Positions 13,601 to 27,364 of a stretch of 64,000 nucleotides of DNA are shown piece after piece (the first letter of the stretch is position 1; each line of letters starts with the position of its first letter). The DNA is from Polyodon spathula (lineage: Eukaryota > Chordata > Actinopteri > Acipenseriformes > Polyodontidae): the NCBI RefSeq assembly GCF_017654505.1, contig NC_054536.1:28019512-28083511 (forward strand). Direction: 5' to 3'. The notes under the pieces are model-generated. The model was not told the DNA's origin. It saw only the letters and a list, made by a program, of their open reading frames with translations, and made no database searches. The position numbers and the translations under genes are program-made.

Positions 13601-13971
13601 AGGCTGCATACCTCCAAGACGGAATAATTCAGTGCGGTCGGTCCACTCACCCATCAAGTATCAAGTACCCTATCCCCATTTTCAAGGTATCTCCCCAGCA
13701 GGAACCCACCCCCCTCCCTCAGACCCTCTGTTCATTGATTCCTCTCACTCCTATCATCACTCGAATCCACCCTTGCCTCCAGAGCAGGCCTCCCTCCTCT
13801 CCTCCACTGTCGCCTCCGAGCAGACCTCCCTCCTGTCCTCCACCCTCGTCTCTGAGCAAGCTTCCCTCCTCTCCACCCTCGCCTCCAGAGCAGGCCTCCC
13901 TCCTCAACCACCCTTGTCTCCGAGCAACAAAAAAACACACGTACAAATACACTAAAAGGCAACCCTGTTGA
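10609..13971. other. Unclassified GC-richer, CT-rich block, probably an old retroelement
   Basis: This 3.4-kb block stands out from its AT-rich surroundings by a higher C+T content on the + strand. It opens with promoter-like features: an inverted CCAAT in GTCAATTGGT near 10663 and a TATTTAAG TATA-like word near 10681. It contains degenerate repeats built on a CAGCAGATC/CTCTGC theme (about 12360-12620) and a cleaner minisatellite at 13770-13925. Plus-strand frames read as Ser/Pro-rich peptides without domains. Minus-strand frames near 12540-12800 and 13030-13200 read as short coiled-coil-like stretches such as IADLNTKLEQLLHA. No RT, integrase, recombinase or protease motif was found. It may be the coiled-coil ORF1 region of a retroelement, but that is a guess. 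Confidence 0.35.
13770..13925. repeat. Minisatellite, about 35-bp unit, four copies
   Basis: Repeats of GCCTCCGAGCAGGCCTCC followed by CTCCTCTCCTCCACCCTC-like sequence, with point differences and small length changes between copies. Read on the + strand it gives SEQASLLSST-type peptide repeats. Confidence 0.75.
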
Positions 13972-14043
13972 TATCAGAAAACGTTTGTATTTTACTCAGT
14001 ATGCTCAAAAAAACTTCACAACTCTTTTTATAATGAATTATGT

Positions 14044-14292
14044 TACTGTCTGGCCCAGTGGTTAAAGAAACAGGCTTGTAACCAGAAGGTCCCTGCTTCA
14101 AATCCCAGCTCAACCACTGACTCATTGTGTAACTAGCTCAACCACTGACTCGTTGTGTGACCCTGAGCAAGTCACTTAACCTCCTTGTGACATTGTTGTA
14201 AGTTCACACACCCTAGTCTTGTATCTTGTAAAGCGCTTTATGATGGTGGTCCACTGTGAAAGGCACTATATAAAAATAAAGATTATTATTAA
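14044..14292 (+). mobile_element. tRNA-derived SINE with L2-type 3' tail
   Basis: The head carries a pol III A box TGGCCCAGTGG (14051-14061) and, about 35 bp on, a B-box-like CTTCAAATCCC with one base changed from consensus. The body includes the CTGAGCAAGTCACTTAACCT block. The 3' end TTGTAAAGCGCTTTATGATG ... CTATATAAAA matches the tail of the L2 fragment at 38625-39054, as expected if L2 enzymes mobilise this SINE. A short internal duplication of AACCACTGACTC occurs at 14132-14156. Confidence 0.85.
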
Positions 14293-15271
14293 AAGAAACC
14301 TGTTGGTACCTTTTAAAATAAATGAAATTCAGTTTTCTGATCATTCATCCTGAGTCTATTCATTTTTTATTTTTCATTTTTATTAATTTTTTTTATTTAT
14401 TTTAAAATGACCATGAGTTCTGCAGAAGATAGCAAAGCAGTTTTGGATTATGACCGTCTGACAAAGAAAAGCAGCAGTAGCATATAAGCAGAGACTACCT
14501 TACGTTTCTCTTGTGGCAAACTAGTGTGAAGAATATTTCTGGTCTGGTGTGGTTTTGACTGTGTATAAAAATAAAACAGTAAAAATAGAATAAGCAGTCC
14601 TCTGATATATTTGGTTGTTGTTGACAGCTGCAGATGTTTTGTGTAATACTTTTTTTTACACTCATGTAGACACTAGCAACTGATTAAAGGCGAAATTACC
14701 AAGCCTTCCAGCTGATCCAGGGTTGGAAATAACACTCCCATCACCTAGTAAACTGAGCCCTTCTTTTAACATGAGCATAATTAGGTCACATGTGCTTTTA
14801 CTCTCTATGGCTTAAAAAGCAAGTAGCTTCAATTTAATTTGGTTTATTTGTACTACCTTGTCCTTTATGATGTTTATATCTTGAGTGGTTATGGGTTCTG
14901 ATTCTCCAATATTGAGATGTTATATTTCTCTATCTCTGTCTTTACCTGGTTTTGCACTTACTACACTAAACAGACTTGTTCATTCCAGTAAAACCATTGA
15001 CAATGTGACATTTTTAACCCCTGCCAGCCTAACCTACTCTACATATATATAGAAAGGGTGAGTAGGTGGGACCAGCCAAGTTGAAAATCTATATTGCCAT
15101 GGAAGGGCAGGCTGTTCAGTCCCAGGTACTTAAAGTGATGAAGACATATATCGAGAAAAATGCCAATAACAGAATATTAGATCAACAGAACCTGATAATA
15201 TAGTTACAAAAGGTCAAGGTGAAAGGTGATACAATAAATAAAATTACTTTTCACTGCTTACCGTAGCACCA
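14293..15271. other. No gene recognised
   Basis: AT-rich sequence with no recognisable element. Confidence 0.4.
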
Positions 15272-16045
15272 TGTGACAGAGATCGAATGACGCTTGGTGT
15301 TAGATCTCCCTCCTGACCTAAAAGGGTACTATAGATAAAGGGAGCAGAATACCCTGGACTAAAAGGCATGACGCTATTCCCGTGGGTAGGTGGAAGTCAG
15401 CTGGTTATAAAAAGGGAGGAGCCACGGTACCCGAACTAAATGAACTGAACATGAAATGGCGTGGCATCTGTGGATTGGAGAAGAGGATGCGCTCGTTAAC
15501 CAAGGGGTCTTGAGGGAGGGTATAAATGGGGTAATAGCAAAGTAATCTGTTCCTTTGTAAATGGTTGGATTTGACCTTGAAGGAATACCATATTGCTGAA
15601 AAACCGTGAGTGTTTGTTTTATGTTTGTTAGGGTCAGCTGTAACTGTTGTTTGTCTCAATAGACTACCAGTAAAATGATCCAGAGCTGTAGCACAAACCA
15701 GCATCAATCAGGACATCACTTTCACCCCTGCATTTCACAGAGAACTGCATTTGCACCACTAGCACCTAATACCACTCATTTTAACTGTGCTTGTGTTGTG
15801 TGTTTAGTGTGGTTGTGTGTGTAAAACCTGGACTTTTGGTTGCGGGTCAAACCCGGGGATTACAATTACGAGTGATACACGCTGCTGTATTACTCCAGCA
15901 TTTATTATTTACTGGTGTTTGTCTTAAGGCTCTGGACATTGACAAATCATTTCAATAAACACCCTTGCACCTGAAAGTAATTGTCTGTCTGATTTGTACC
16001 CGTGCTGCACTGCACTTACCTGTATCCACTCATCACTTTGCCATA
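15272..16045 (+). mobile_element. Solo LTR, family A, with 5-bp TSD
   Basis: Begins TGTGACAGAG and ends TTTGCCATA (a CA-to-TA change from the family terminus TTTGCCACA). It is flanked by perfect 5-bp direct repeats CACCA at 15267-15271 and 16046-16050. It shares the CTCCCTCCTGACC block, the CTCGTTAACCAAGGGGTC block and the AATAAAC...TTGCACCTG 3' region with four other copies in this window (33772, 37217, 42168, 49782). No internal retroviral region remains, so LTR-LTR recombination has removed it. A TATA box at 15406 and a polyadenylation signal near 15955 set the orientation. Confidence 0.92.
15406..15416 (+). promoter_or_regulatory. TATA box of the solo LTR
   Basis: TATAAAAAGGG lies about 135 bp inside the LTR, the expected position of the U3 core promoter. 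Activity is not shown by sequence. Confidence 0.5.
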
Positions 16046-16050
16046 CACCA

Positions 16051-17357
16051 GGTTTGACAAATTAAGCTCACTGTAAAACCCGGAAGAGCTCAAACAAGTA
16101 TGCAGTCTTATTTCCATCACAGTGATAAATAATTAATATAATGATTTGGTGGGGAATTGAAGCTGTACTTGACCAAACATGATTCATTCAATCCTTTGCT
16201 GAATACAAGGTTGGAACTAATTCAAGGAGATACGTTTAGACAAGTACCATCCATGTGTATAAGCCAGTAGACTATTCTTCAACGATCCTTTTCAAGTTCC
16301 GGTTTAGAAGGTAATTTGATTCACAGTGATATGAGTAGGGAGCCTCTGCAGCCTGTTTTCCATATAAAGAAGCTGGAAATAGGTAATCTCGTTTACATTT
16401 TTTTTTAAATATATCTGTAGACATGAGGCAATTTATTTTTGACACAGGAGAAGAAATTATGTTATGACACAGTGAGAATCTATTGGTCAGATTAAATCAG
16501 ACTGTGTTATGGTAGCCCAAATTACCTCTGATCTCAGATGTCCTTTGGTGCAAGAGTGTTTATGAATCACAAAATAGATACTCCCCAGGTAACTAAAAAG
16601 AAGTAAAGTGGTTTGACTGCAGTTATTTCCAGGGGGACTACAGTACATAGTATTTATTTTTGCCCAATAACACTAGCAGTGTGTCACTGTAATTTACTTA
16701 TAACCTGCCTACTCACAAGGTTTTTTTTTTCAAAACAGGTATTCAATGTAGGTTGTTAGACAGGCAGGTAGTTTGTTTTGTTTGTTTCTACGGGTAAGGA
16801 ATTCTCTGCATGGTGTTAAGAACTGTTATTGATTACAAATCAAATACTGTATGATGATTCAGTTTAAATCTTTATAGTATTGCTTTGCCTCGGCTTGCAT
16901 TAGAATTATATTGCCCTATTTGTGATACCTACTAAAATTAATCAAATTAGGTGCCCTGGATGATTCTGTGGATCTGTGCTAGGAATGGGCTTTACTCAAG
17001 TTCATACTGTGTTGTAGAATTGACAAGGAGTGTAAGAGCTTGGAAAAGCCTTAACAAAATAAATCCATTAAACTATCACATTTATTGATAACCTTGTCCT
17101 CTCCTTGGTGATCCAGGCCATCAGTAACTTGGTTGCTATTTAAGATATTCCTGTGCAAGACCTTGTCCTATTTTTATGCCACTCACCTCGGAAATGGAGC
17201 CTGCTTATTTTGGAGGCCAGAGGATGTCTAGGGGATTATTCGTTTGGTAACATTCAGTGTCATAAAAGTGAGGTTTAAATGTATCTTGCTTGTTGGTAAA
17301 TTGGTTCTGTTTGTTTAAAAAAACAGGATTAGTGGTTTCTCTTCTGAATTTTCTTTA
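16051..17357. other. No gene recognised
   Basis: AT-rich sequence without recognisable coding or repeat content. Confidence 0.4.

Positions 17358-17411
<54 letters not shown>
17358..17411. repeat. (AAT)n microsatellite
   Basis: About 18 uninterrupted AAT trinucleotides. The poly-Tyr frame on the minus strand is an artefact. Confidence 0.95.
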
Positions 17412-17412
<1 letters not shown>

Positions 17413-17879
17413 GTCAGTACCATATATCACCTGCCACAGTTGTAAATTCAAAATTAGATCTATCAGGATGATGGAACAGTTGATGACCGTGATGTACAGT
17501 ATGTCAACAGTACATACAGAATGGCATAATGAATAGTTAATTGGTGGCATTTAAGTAATTTGGCAATATGAATTTCAGAAGGCAAAGAAACAATATTCTC
17601 CAAAGATAGTTTGAACAGTTGTGTGGTGGATCTACTGAGGAATAACATGGAAGAAAATATCAACACAATCACAAAACAATGCAGATATACTTTCTGTACA
17701 CAGGAGGCAGTAGGGGTGGTCAGATGCTGAAATTGCTGATTCAGAGTTCTGCCAGTGGGATTAATAAAGAAATCGAGGGCAGCAGTATTTGTTTATACCT
17801 ACAAACACAAACACACACTGTATGCATCGCAAACCATTGTATCTTCTGTTTGGGATCAAATATCAATCAATGTATTTAG

Positions 17880-18260
17880 TGTTTATTTGCTAAGAAGCAT
17901 CCAGAATTATAATTAATAAAATGACCCAGCACCCTGCTAAACAGGGGACTTCACCAATTAATCAGAAAGTGGTAATTGAAGTTTATTTTTAGCAGCGAGC
18001 TACTTCACAATGTCACCTTGTTACAGCTGCCCCACTTCATTGAACAAGGAACACAGACCTTTTAGCATTTCCATGTATTTCTTTTCATCACTTCAATGAT
18101 TAAATGCTTTGTATTTTAATGGCTTTTCAGTTCAATACTTTACCCAAATCCATATCATTAATTAATGTGCACAAAGACGTCCTCTGACATTGGACATATT
18201 ACCATTAATATAATTCCAAGAAAGTGGATCCCGTTCCAAATACTGGTCAGTCAAATATGT
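17880..18260. other. Candidate conserved non-coding sequence
   Basis: Balanced, repeat-free sequence with homeodomain-like ATTAATTAAT and CCAATTAATC words and no long ORF, between two repeat-rich stretches. This is only a compositional impression; conservation cannot be judged from one genome. Confidence 0.2.
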
Positions 18261-18371
18261 CCATAATTACATTTGACCATTTTGTATTGTGATTGGGCAC
18301 TGAAAATACCTAAATGCTGTCTGCAACATGCTATTACTAAGACATGAAAATATGCCTCAAATGACCTAAGT

Positions 18372-19400
18372 TTTAATTGTTTTATTCACTGGTGGTTTTA
18401 TTGTATACTGTTTTAGTTGCATTAATTATTGCATTTTTTACATTGTGTGTTTTAATTATTTATTATACCCAAATGGAGGCCCCAATAAGGGGTTACATTT
18501 TGTGTTTTATGTACCCAAAGGGAGACCCCAATAAGGAGTTTTATGTATGTGTTTTTATCCTTTTAATTATTTTATCACAGGCACAGTCGCAAGTGATTGG
18601 GACTTTAATTGTAGTCAGGTGTAAGTCATCAGCACCACTTGATTAGTTCCCCTATGTAACTGGAACCAAAAGAACAGGAAGGGAGAACATGGGGGGAATA
18701 CATTGGAGCTGGAGCTGGAGCTGGAGCTGGAGCTGGAGCTGGAGCTGGAGCGTGGCCATTTGGGTCATGGAAGTTAAAGAAGCAGCACTGGTGCCTAAGC
18801 AATAAACACACTGAACAGAAGCTGAAGAAAACAAAATGGCACAGCTAAATGAAGCAAAGACTCTACATCACAGGAAAGAAAGTTAAGAACTGTTTGCATT
18901 GTTGAGATTAAGAGAATACTGTTTCACAATGGACTGTGAGTATAATGCATGTTACTGATGTAAGCATCCCGTTTTGATGGATGCTAGTGTTCTACTTATT
19001 GTTAACTGTTACACAACTCTAGTACATAGGGATTGTGAATGGAATAAGTATACTGTTGGACTGGAAGATATCTCTATTGTATTATGAGTGCTGATGCATT
19101 GTGGTTTTGTCTGTCCCAAGGCTTGCCTTCTCTCTCTCTCTCTCCATTCTAGACGGATTGCAGAGAAGATGGACTCTGCTATTTTACCTGAAGATTCCCC
19201 GATAAGCGAGGCACTCACCTACTAGAGTTAAGTATCAGTGGCCGGGTCAGAAGACTGATGCTCTTGTAGGAAGGGGAAGAATACGGGTTGTGTGAATTAG
19301 CCCTGCTCAGAGATTGAGACTGGGAGGGAAGAGTGCACTGAAGCTTGTTGTGGTTTGAACAGTTTGTGCATTAAAATAACCCATCACAACAATAGGAGTG
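18372..19400. other. Unclassified segment, possibly LTR-derived
   Basis: Contains a short tandem duplication (ACCCAAATGGAGGCCCCAAT and ACCCAAAGGGAGACCCCAAT, near 18468 and 18511), a GGAGCT hexamer array, an AATAAA near 18801 and a CA-rich end near 19390. This could be an old LTR, but I found neither a TSD nor a partner. Confidence 0.25.
18704..18750. repeat. (GGAGCT)n hexanucleotide array
   Basis: About 7-8 perfect GGAGCT units. It encodes Ala-Pro or Leu-Gln repeats on the minus strand, which are artefacts. Confidence 0.95.
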
Positions 19401-19568
19401 GCTGTAAAATATGACTTTGGAAACATATTTTCTATTGAAATAAGTCTATATTCACTTTCCATTCACTACAGGCACCTTCTAAGAAATGCATGTTAGTGAA
19501 TAATAATAGTGTAATAGTGAAAAATAATGTATGAACTAGTTATTTTCGCATTTGTGAAATTCATTTTG

Positions 19569-19593
19569 TGTTTTTTTTTTTTTTTTTTTTTTT
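19569..19593. repeat. Poly-T tract
   Basis: Uninterrupted run of about 24 T immediately 5' of the Tc1 element. Confidence 0.9.
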
Positions 19594-19622
19594 AAGTTTC
19601 AGAACATTTCTTTCTTTAAGAA

Positions 19623-21169
<1,547 letters not shown>

Positions 21170-21171
21170 TA

Positions 21172-23390
21172 TATATTTAATGTTGTTTTAGCAATAATGA
21201 AATACAATAGTTTCAGGTCTCCAGGTACTCATTTAATTTCTTTAAAAAAATGTCATTTTACCTTCTTTAAAAAATATCTAAATAAGCTGGAGGCAGATAA
21301 ATCTTTTTAATTTGGTGACCCCTTATTTTTATTTCTGTGTTAAATGTATTATAAAAGTACATTTTATCCTGGAAAGTTTAAGGGAAAAAAATAGACAAAG
21401 ATTAATGCTATCTGTTGCAACGTGTGATAGCTACATATGGTATTTTACTTTTATCACAGTTATTAGTTTAATTGAAAAAAAGAATACATTGACAAAAACA
21501 TGTTTTTTAGCAAAAGAGGCAAATGCCAGGGCTGGTATTACTGGGGGGGGGGGGGGGGGGGGGTGTTTGATCCCTTTAAGTTTCTCTAAATTGTTTTATT
21601 TCCAAATTTCCTTTTTTAAGCTGACAGGTATCATTTAAAACAGAAAGGAACCTGTTAAAAATGTTTTCATTGTATGATGACATTTCCTGCCTTGTCTGTT
21701 CAGTTTTTCAGTACCAATCAATGACAATGAGAAAGTGTCTCCTAACAATCTGAAAACGTCTCTGCACATTTTACTTAGACTAATATTTATGGTTATATTA
21801 AGAAATATTAAATATCAAATAAGCCTCCTCTCAATCTTGTCCTATTAAACGTCAAAAAATGAGGTGATGACACGTTTCCTGTGTTGACAAGGCTCAGAAA
21901 GACTAATCTGATTGCCCCACTGCTTATTATTGCTGTGAGACTTCTAGGAAGAGATTACATCATAGCTGCTGAGGCACGGACATTAGAGCAGTCTGCCGCG
22001 TCTGGGTTAAAAAAGAAAAGACCACTAATGTAGGTGTACAACAGAGAAAAGGTACTGAGACAAACTTGTTTCTTTTTTGTGGAAAGTAACTGTAATATTA
22101 CACAGATTCAAAATCTAACACATTATATTACCTCGTTATTGACAAAAGTAATATTATTACAGTAACACGTACTTCAATAGCAAGTTACCCAACTCTGATT
22201 AAATCACAAAACCAAACATTACACTCAAGAGCTACTGTTATCATTACAAGTGTTGTTTTTTTTTTTTTTTTCAGAACTGTAATGTTCTTTATCCAGAATG
22301 ACTTCTATAAACAAGATGTACTACAATTTTGACTAATCCTTTACAAAGACCATTTTTTGTTATACGTGATGTATAATATTTATACTGTATGAATAAAAAG
22401 TAAATACACAAAAATGTGACTAAACAGTATTGAAAATAGAATGATCTTTATATACTTTAAAAGTTCTCTTGTGAAGGACACAGACACTGATACATCAGGC
22501 TACGTGATCAGTTTTTTTGTGGGTTTCACGTTATATAAAAAGTAATTTAATTATGACTGATCTTTAAAGGTATTATGTTCATAAGTGCTTATTTGACAAG
22601 AAAAAGAAAAACACCATTAGGATGTGAAAAGGCACAAGGCTTATTGTGGCCCTTACAAATGACTTATGTTCAAACAGAAATACACACATTTTTTATTCCT
22701 GTAGAAATCATTTCCAAAAAGATCCACAATATTTACCTTTTCAATGTGAAAATTATAAAAACTTAATATTGAAGCAATAGAACCCAGAATGATTATAAAC
22801 TTTTAATACTACTACTACTAATAATAATAATAATAAAGGCACAAATCAATTGAAATGACATTCAAAGCTACTTTATCTTTAAGCATTACACATGGAAATA
22901 ATGAATATTATGTATGTATATTAATCTAAAATGAGTACAAAGGCAAAGATGCATATGCATAACTCATTGTGTAATTACTCAATAGAACTACTGTAAGCAA
23001 ATGCTGACAGCAGCTAATGTACTTAAAAAGATAATTACCCAGACAACGTTACTTCTACTACACAGACTATAACTGGACAAAGTGCTAAATAAATAATAAT
23101 AATTGAAAATTAGTCCATGCCTGCACAATACCTAGTGTGCTTGGTGTTTTTCATGGTAATGTCTTATTAATCACACAGATGGACGTGTTGAAGCACAGAG
23201 AAATGGAGAAACTTAGAAAGGCATTGTAAAGAAATAGTAAGGTACTAATGGTGTTGTGACATGCATTAATCTTTAAGTAGGCTCAAACAAACACAATTGG
23301 AAGATGGGATTGTATTCATAATTTAAATGCATTTATTTTTTACTACATTACAGTTATTCAGCTTGATGTTGTCAATATATCTATATCTAC
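21172..23390. other. No gene recognised
   Basis: AT-rich sequence with a poly-G tract. The block at 21840-22010 is balanced in composition and free of simple repeats, so it may be conserved non-coding DNA. No exon is visible. Confidence 0.4.
21543..21563. repeat. Poly-G tract (21 G)
   Basis: Uninterrupted run of 21 G, unusual in this AT-rich context and a likely site of assembly or replication slippage. It could form a G-quadruplex. Confidence 0.9.
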
Positions 23391-23614
23391 ATATTGCACC
23401 TTTCATAGTGGGCCACCATCACAAAGCACTTTACAAGATATGAGACTAGGGTATGTGAACACCTGAAAGACAGAGCACAAGGAGGTTAAGTGACTTGTTC
23501 AAGTTCAGTCAGTGGCTGAGCTGGGATTTGAACCAGAGAACTCCTGGTTACAAGCCTGTTTCTTTAATCACTGGACCACACAGCCTCCTGGGACTGGACC
23601 ACACAGCCTCCTGT
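23391..23614 (-). mobile_element. tRNA-derived SINE with L2-type tail, minus strand
   Basis: Same family as the copy at 14044 in opposite orientation. On the minus strand the B box GGTTCAAATCC matches consensus exactly, and the A-box region reads TGGTCCAGTGA. The tail TTGTAAAGTGCTTTGTGATG lies at the 23.40-kb side. A 24-bp piece of the head (ACTGGACCACACAGCCTCCT) is tandemly duplicated at 23571-23613. Confidence 0.85.
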
Positions 23615-25335
23615 CAAGTTCAAAAGGAATCGTTGTATCTGCACTTGTTTTCCTAAATTCTCAGTTTAGGCCTTTTATGGCATTGTAAAGGGCCTTGGGT
23701 ATACTTAAAAGGGGTTTTTCAGTGAAGCAGTAAAAAAGGGCAAAAGTAATATGATTACTACAGAACTGATTAGAAGAGGCCACAGACTAAGACCTTCAGT
23801 TCTTACTCTGGCAGACACAAAAAATTACACCAACCATAAACAAAGCTAATATTGCAAATGAATCCCACATGGGTTGTTTTCTCACTGGGGTAAATACATA
23901 AAACAAAAGAAAATGTATTTACAAGGAGAAACCTGTTTTGTTGCACATTTTCAAATAAAAGGCAAGAAATAAAAGCTCAGCTAGAGTTTCTAATTTCACT
24001 TACCCTGTTTTATTATTGTTTTTGAATCCATAATGAGACTTCTAAGTGATTCCTCACCCTACAGGTAGCACACCAGCACTCATGAATAATTAAAAACTCA
24101 CACAGGCACACAAGAATTTGATTTGTTAGAAACAATCAAATACGCAGCTTGCTTCTCCTGTGCCCAATCCATCTGACTTTTTAATGACCTACATTTTCTT
24201 CAAATAAATATTCTTACGATATAGCTGTAGGGATTTTTTTTTTTTTTTTGTAATAACCAGAGATATGGAAAAATCTAAATAAACTGAAGTTTTTAAGGTA
24301 ATTTCATCTTTTCTTTATGGAGTTTACAGTTGTGACAAAAAAAAATCTAAATTGTACTCATCCTTTAAGCAAAACAAAAACAGTTATAATCCTGTCATAA
24401 AAAGCTCCAAAAAATAAATGTTTTCTTTTCTGTTTTTTTTTTTGAAAGATATTTAGAATGTGGTTGACACTTTGGACTGTGTGTCTCTAACTACACTGTA
24501 ATCGCACATGTGGTTAGATAGTACTTATATTGTGAATACACAACCACTTGTGAAAATATTAAATGTAACTACAAAATACCAATAGCTCATCAGGATTATT
24601 CATTTTGTAATAAGACATGCTGTTTCGTTCTAACTGATGTGTGTACTTGTTGTGTTATTACACTGTAACTATATGGTAATACAACTTTTTGTCCCGTTGG
24701 GCAGAGAACCTGTTGGGTCTTTAAACTTGACAGAACAGCAAGTTATAGAAGTTAGCATGAACTCAATAAACCAGTTATATCCAGAACATTCTTAATTACA
24801 AAGGAATAATGAATGGCTTCCAATAGTTGAGTATTCATTTTATCATGCAATCATTTCACAAATATAAAACACTGACACAGAAAAAAATGGTAAATTTATG
24901 TTTACATAGAGCCCTTTAGGAATAGACCTAAACATATCTGTAAAATAGCTCACATTTATTTTTTTTGTTTGGACAAATTCCCAGTGATTATGTTCTTCCA
25001 TTCTGCAAACATATGATCTGTAGCTTTATGAACTGTTTGCCAATCTGAAGACTGTAGTGGAAGCCACATAAATAAAGAAAATCCTTTGCTTTTTTAGTCT
25101 TTAGAAACCAGCTCTCACGCAGAGATCCTCTTGTACAAAGGAATTATATTTATTTGGATTGTCAGATAAAAAAAAAAAAACATTGTTACGTCTTAATGTG
25201 AAACAGAGAGAGGGCACCTTTTTATATGCAGTACAGTACTACATTTCTGGACCACAAGGGACTCAGGTGAGTTGACATTTGAATGCAATAAAAACAAAAA
25301 GAAGACATTAATTTTTCATATCTCATAGGCCTGAT
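23615..25335. other. No gene recognised; holds one copy of an unnamed repeat
   Basis: AT-rich sequence. The segment 24456-24700 recurs at 27795-28015 (separate entries). Confidence 0.4.
24456..24700. repeat. Unnamed interspersed repeat, copy 1
   Basis: Shares ordered blocks with 27795-28015: TGTGTCTCT..CTACA.T.TA, GCACATGTG, ACAACCACTTGTGAAAATA, ACAAAATACCAATA and GTAACTA rows. The blocks are rich in GTAATTAC-type short palindromes. This suggests a non-autonomous DNA element, but clear termini were not found. Confidence 0.65.
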
Positions 25336-25550
25336 GGTTTGATTATTATTATTATTATTTATTATTATATTATTTCTTAGCAGACACCATTATCCAGGCC
25401 GACTTACAGTTGTTACAACGTATCATCATATTATAAAATATCACATTACAGATAAAAAATAAGAATAAAATAGAGAATACTGTAAGTAATTACATTTAAG
25501 AGTGAGTTTGACTAAGAGCAGTTAACTTACATTAAAAACATTTGCTTATA

Positions 25551-26132
25551 CAGTAATCCCTCTCCAACCCCGGAATTCATGTATACGCGGTTTTCCTTTT
25601 GTATACCAATTTGCCGGCATATAGATTTGTGTATATGCGTTTTTTCTAGAATCATACGACTCATCCGCATTGGCTTCCACACCATCGTGTGTATTCTTCT
25701 GCGAGCCCGTCTCGCCAGCATCTCCCCCTGCCAGCCTCATCTCTCGCTTTGTCTCATGTACTAGTCATAGTAGTATGCGCATGCGGTCTCGTTGCTCCGT
25801 GTTAACTTAGCGTAATTGTTACCAGTCAACAACACCCTGGCCTTCAGCTCTAAGGATTCAAGGTAAATAAAACATTACTTTTTATTATGTTATAATTTTA
25901 TTACTTTTTACATGTTACATTACCCAGTATGTTATAGTATTGGCGTTGTTTTTATGTTACTGTGTTTTTCATTTGTGTTTAGTGAAGGAAAATGCAACTT
26001 AGAAGTGTAACCGTGGCCGTGGAGAACCTAACCCCCTATTTTTCCCATAAGCTCTAGTATTTACCAATCGCAGTTTTGCCAACCACGGGGGTTTTCAAGA
26101 ATATAACCCCCGCGGTTGGCGAGGGATTACTG
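25551..26132. mobile_element. Tigger/pogo-like MITE with TA target duplication
   Basis: Starts CAGTAATCCCTCTCCAACCC and ends with the inverse, GGTTGGCGAGGGATTACTG. It is flanked on both sides by TA (25549-25550 and 26133-26134). Termini beginning CAGTAATCCCTC resemble Tigger/pogo-group TIRs. The 582-bp interior has no transposase motif, so it is non-autonomous. Removing it rejoins the LINE 3' UTR. Confidence 0.85.
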
Positions 26133-26374
26133 TACGATCAAAATCCATTAAGAGCTCTTAGTACGTACAATTTCAAACAAGAGCATTTACAAAAAATGTG
26201 AATACGGATACCTATAAAAGAGTAACATCAAGTACAAGATACAGGAAGTGGTTATAATTAAGAGCAGTGGTAGAATATGGCAGGGTATGGAGCAGTTTAG
26301 TGCAAGTACAAGCTGATGCAAGTACTGGTGCAATTGGGTGCCATAGAGTCCAGTATAGTCAAGAGTTGTGAGGT

Positions 26375-26790
26375 TTACAGATGCTGTCTGAACAGGTGTG
26401 TCTCAAGGAGGTGCCGGAAGGTGATCAGGGACTGAGCAGTTCTGATATCAGTGGGTAGGTTGTTCCACCACTGAGGTGCAAGGGAGGAGAAGGAACGGGC
26501 TCTAGAAGCAGGAGAGCAGAGGGGGGTTACAGCTAATCTGCCAATGGTGGAACAGCGGAGGGGGCAAGAGGGGGTGTAGGGAGAAATGAAAGTCTGGAGA
26601 TAGGAGGGAGCAGAAAGGTTGAGACAGCGATAGGCGGTTATAAGAGTTTTGTATTGGATGCGAGCAGCGATAGGGAGCCAGTGGAGAGACTGAACAGAGG
26701 TGTAGCGTGGGAAAAACGAGGAAGGACAAGGACAAGGTGAGAGGCAGAGTATTGGATGAGCTGGAACGGACGGATAGCTAAGGAAGGTAG
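26375..26790 (-). pseudogene. C-terminal domain of L2-like LINE ORF2
   Basis: The minus strand reads SLHWLPIAARIQYKTLI, then AYRCLNLSAPSYL, then RARSFSSLAPQWWNNLP and THLFRQHL with a stop at 26375-26377. These are the recognisable LHWLP, APSYL and WNNLP landmarks of the post-RT region of L2-clade LINEs. The frame is open for about 110 residues, but its upstream RT is gone. Confidence 0.8.
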
Positions 26791-26799
26791 GAAGTTGAA

Positions 26800-27356
26800 T
26801 TAATCCTTTGCAGTCCTATGTCGGACCATGTCCGACATTACAATTTTCCCTTTCCAGTCCAATGTCAGACCCTGTCAGACATCATCAAAAAGATGTAAAG
26901 CACAGGTCTCTAGTCGTTTTTTCTCCGGAAAAAGCCGTGAAAACCTTTCAATGGCCGAGTGAGACCGATAGGAACCGAATGAAACCGAAAAAAGGGCGTT
27001 TCTCATAGCCTCATGCATTACAGATTTAACATGGACATAACAAAGGTGGTAGCTGCTTCTGCATCCAGGGCTCAAAGAATATCACGGACATTTGAAAATC
27101 TTTTTGAGATGTTATAATAATAAAATAATGACTTGGATTACATTATTGAAGAGTTTATTGATAAAACTAGTGATCAGGAGAGTATTTATCAGTATGCACA
27201 ACTATAAAGTGGTATGTGAAAAATACAGCGAACACGAGGTGGGGCTTGGCTGGAGATACAGTACTGAGTGTTTTTTCACAATTCATTGCCTTTTGAACCT
27301 GTTTTACTCTGAAAAAAAAAAAAAATGTAAACAGCAATTGTAAAATAAATTGGACC
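26800..27356. mobile_element. piggyBac-like MITE, one end clear
   Basis: The left end reads TTAA (26800-26803) then TCCTTTGCAGTCCTATGTCG. This is the TTAA target plus a CCTTTGCRGTCC-type terminus of piggyBac elements, with a second related AGTCCAATGTCAGACC word inside. The right end should mirror it. TTGGACCTGAC near 27347 may be a degraded terminus, but no second TTAA is present, so the boundary is uncertain. No transposase motif was seen. Confidence 0.5.
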
Positions 27357-27364
27357 TGACGTGC

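Noticed and set aside
13584..13971. Ser/Pro-rich ORFs on both strands
   Set aside because: They read through a CT-rich minisatellite and show no conserved motif.
14051..14110. Functional tRNA gene
   Set aside because: The A and B boxes belong to a SINE head: the cloverleaf is not maintained, and the sequence continues into a SINE body and L2 tail.
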